Source: Clostridiaceae bacterium (GTDB lineage Bacteria > Bacillota > Clostridia > Oscillospirales > Acutalibacteraceae). Taken from it: 26,250 nucleotides of DNA. The DNA lies in NCBI GenBank assembly GCA_904501675.1, contig CAJGCL010000014.1, forward strand, positions 1 to 26,250, read 5' to 3'. Below are positions 24,601 to 26,250 of the stretch, piece after piece (position 1 is the first letter of the stretch; each line of letters begins with the position of its first letter). The translations under genes were made by a program, and so were the position numbers. A model generated the notes under the pieces. It ran no database searches. It saw only the letters and a list, made by a program, of their open reading frames with translations, and was not told where the DNA came from.

Positions 24601-24630
24601 ATTATACCACCAAAGTAAATCAATAAACAA
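24601..24630 (-). promoter_or_regulatory. extended -10 promoter of the XRE regulator gene
   Basis: On the minus strand TTGTTT (24630-24625), 18 bases, GGTGGTATAAT (24611-24601); the upstream part overlaps the last codons of the glycosidase gene. Predicts a leader of about 120 bases containing the paired repeat. A weaker TATACT at 24499-24494 is an alternative start. Confidence 0.5.
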
Positions 24631-26221
24631 TATAAATTGGTGAATTGCTTACTGTTATTTTTTCACCGATTTCAATGGGATTTCCGTACATATCATAAGC
24701 TATATATTCACCTTTAGGTGAAGGAATTTTGTTCTTTTCACCAAGGCTGTAGTACACTTCGATTTTGCTTCCGTTTTTAGTATATTCATCAATTACAAGG
24801 TCTTTTTCGTTTGAAATATTCTTAACAAACTCTGCATTGCCGAGGAAACGTATAACTGTCGCATAAGAAATAACAGTTTCGGTTGGTTGCAGATATTCGT
24901 TGAAAAACGCAAAGTCATTTATATCATTTTCAGGTGTAACAGTTTTTCTGAATGTAAAGGAAACATAACCCTTTGCTCCTGTTGAACGGGTGTAAAGAGC
25001 TTTGCAGGCAATTGTTGATGCATCTGCACCACCAACACCGCTTTCGCTATTGAATCCACCGTCTTTAAGACCTGCTTTGATTGTAAGACCGAGCATCTGA
25101 GCCATATAGTCAAAGTAATTATCAAGTCCGTCATGATTGTGATAACCGAAGGTATCAAGCAAGCCTTTATTTATAAGCTCTGCGGATTTCTCATAATATT
25201 CTGAATTGGTTTCTTTCTCTGCTGTTGCAAGACCGCCCGAATAAACGAAAGCCAATTTATTCTTTGATTTTAATGTTTTTGCGGTGCTTTCAAGAAGTTC
25301 AAAATATTCTTCTGATGTTCCTGCAAAGAAAAACAAGTTAGGCTCATTCCATATTTCCCACAGAATATCCGTATTATCTGCATAATGATCAGCAACTTTA
25401 GTTGTAAAATCATTCCAGAGCTTTATATCAGGCGGATAAGTCCAACTGATTGATTCATCATAATTCTTTTTATATTTTGTGGCAGTTGACCACTCCCCTG
25501 CATTGTAACCGAGAAGCCAGTTATATTTCATATTGCGGTCGTTAACCTGTTTTACAAGGTAATCCTGAACCGAATAAATCATATCTCCGTATGGCTCACT
25601 CTGCATTGCACCCCAGCCTACACTGTCTTCACGTACAAGGTTAGCACCAAGATATTCTGCCACGTCGAGAATTTTATTAACGGATTCTTCTGCATTATAC
25701 CCCGGAATACAAAAGCCTTCACCCCAGGTATATGCGCGTGTGATATATGGCTGAATGCCATAGTAAAAATCATCACTCGCCTGCTCATTTTTTGGAAGAA
25801 CTCCAACGGTAAAAATGTGTTCCTCTTCACCGAATTGTTTAATCTTAATGGTGAAAATACCGTTTTTCTCTGAAGTAAAGCTTAAAATGCTGTAAGGCGA
25901 ATTATAATCAAATGTAACATAACCCCATTTATTGAAGCCTGTTTGCTCACTTGTAATTGAAACTCTCGCCTTAGTGCCATTCAAACCTTCATCACGACAC
26001 TCGAGAACAACATTAATTTTTTCGTTAGGTTCAAAAAGGTTATCATCACCCTCTACACCAAAACACAAAAGCTCATTTTCACCATTTATGTAATATTCAT
26101 CGGTTTCCTTAGTATTTGAAGCATTTATTTTATTGTTGTGAAGAATGATGCCAAAAACTATACCAATTACGAACAAAACAGCAATTATAATCAATATAAT
26201 TTTCAAGACAGTTTTTTTCAT
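24620..26221 (-). CDS. membrane-anchored clan GH-A glycoside hydrolase (GH39/GH5-like)
   Basis: 533 residues: N-terminal signal anchor (about 5-27, no lipobox cysteine), a beta-sandwich domain (about 45-140) and a TIM-barrel hydrolase (about 150-460) with a small C-terminal beta-domain. The acid/base is E293 in WEIWNEPNLF and the likely nucleophile E393 in GGFNSESGVGG, the Asn-Glu-Pro plus strand-7 Glu arrangement of clan GH-A. Family cannot be fixed; GH39-like or an uncharacterised cellulase-superfamily member are possible. It would act outside the membrane, unlike the other glycosidases in the window. AGAGGT lies seven bases before the ATG at 26221. The stop is followed directly by the regulator's promoter and no terminator hairpin was seen. 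Confidence 0.82.
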   Translation of the reverse strand: MKKTVLKIILIIIAVLFVIGIVFGIILHNNKINASNTKETDEYYINGENELLCFGVEGDDNLFEPNEKINVVLECRDEGLNGTKARVSITSEQTGFNKWGYVTFDYNSPYSILSFTSEKNGIFTIKIKQFGEEEHIFTVGVLPKNEQASDDFYYGIQPYITRAYTWGEGFCIPGYNAEESVNKILDVAEYLGANLVREDSVGWGAMQSEPYGDMIYSVQDYLVKQVNDRNMKYNWLLGYNAGEWSTATKYKKNYDESISWTYPPDIKLWNDFTTKVADHYADNTDILWEIWNEPNLFFFAGTSEEYFELLESTAKTLKSKNKLAFVYSGGLATAEKETNSEYYEKSAELINKGLLDTFGYHNHDGLDNYFDYMAQMLGLTIKAGLKDGGFNSESGVGGADASTIACKALYTRSTGAKGYVSFTFRKTVTPENDINDFAFFNEYLQPTETVISYATVIRFLGNAEFVKNISNEKDLVIDEYTKNGSKIEVYYSLGEKNKIPSPKGEYIAYDMYGNPIEIGEKITVSNSPIYIVY

Positions 26222-26250
26222 AATATTACCTCTACAAATTGAAAATTAAT

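Noticed and set aside
1..26250. CRISPR array, tRNA, rRNA or insertion sequence
   Set aside because: No regularly spaced repeats, no cloverleaf-like segment and no transposase-like protein were seen; a covariance-model scan was not possible here.

Overview
The window reads as an AT-rich chromosome of a low-GC, endospore-forming Clostridia member, most likely a gut Oscillospiraceae/Ruminococcaceae-type bacterium. Support comes from SpoIVFA/SpoIVFB-like and CwlD-like sporulation genes, a TIGR03960/DUF2344 radical SAM pair, strong GGAGG-type ribosome binding sites and intracellular host-glycan glycosidases. The assignment is by inference; no rRNA or other phylogenetic marker is present, and I saw no tRNA, rRNA or CRISPR array.

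Positions 1-11870 are almost entirely minus-strand housekeeping genes. Reading in the direction of transcription: an M28 membrane peptidase (11870-10620); an operon of a DEDDh exonuclease, manA and an ABC-F protein (10534-6771); a SpoIVFA-like M23 protein and a SpoIVFB-like M50 protease (6727-5341); then, from a good promoter at 5331-5303, TIGR03960 radical SAM protein, DUF2344 protein, cwlD, radA and a DUF6873 protein that runs off the left edge. The abcF/spoIVFA junction is odd: a terminator-like hairpin ends exactly at the spoIVFA start codon and contains its ribosome binding site.

Positions 12023-16893 hold a GH95 fucosidase (+), a divergent DHDPS/NAL-family aldolase (-) sharing a bidirectional terminator with it, and a large unrecognised polytopic membrane protein (+). 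Positions 16951-19483 hold a small conserved protein, citrate synthase and a Cof-type HAD phosphatase (all -), each with a recognisable sigma-A-like promoter.

Positions 19549-22745 form a glycan island: a GH110-like alpha-1,3-galactosidase (+) converging with, and overlapping the 3' end of, a two-gene unit (CBM9/DOMON-like protein and a five-bladed beta-propeller glycosidase, -). GH95 and the GH110-like enzyme both lack signal peptides. Together they could strip fucose and alpha-galactose from imported blood-group-B-like oligosaccharides; this is inference.

Positions 22746-26250 look like accessory DNA. A 402-bp non-coding stretch carries a hairpin terminator and a sequence matching the last codons of guaA (...IEWE-stop), a known integration hotspot, so it may be an element boundary. 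Beyond it are an unrecognised zinc-ribbon protein, a membrane-anchored XRE regulator with a zinc ribbon, and a membrane-anchored clan GH-A glycosidase. The first two share an identical extended -10 promoter core, and a paired repeat lies in the leader of the regulator.
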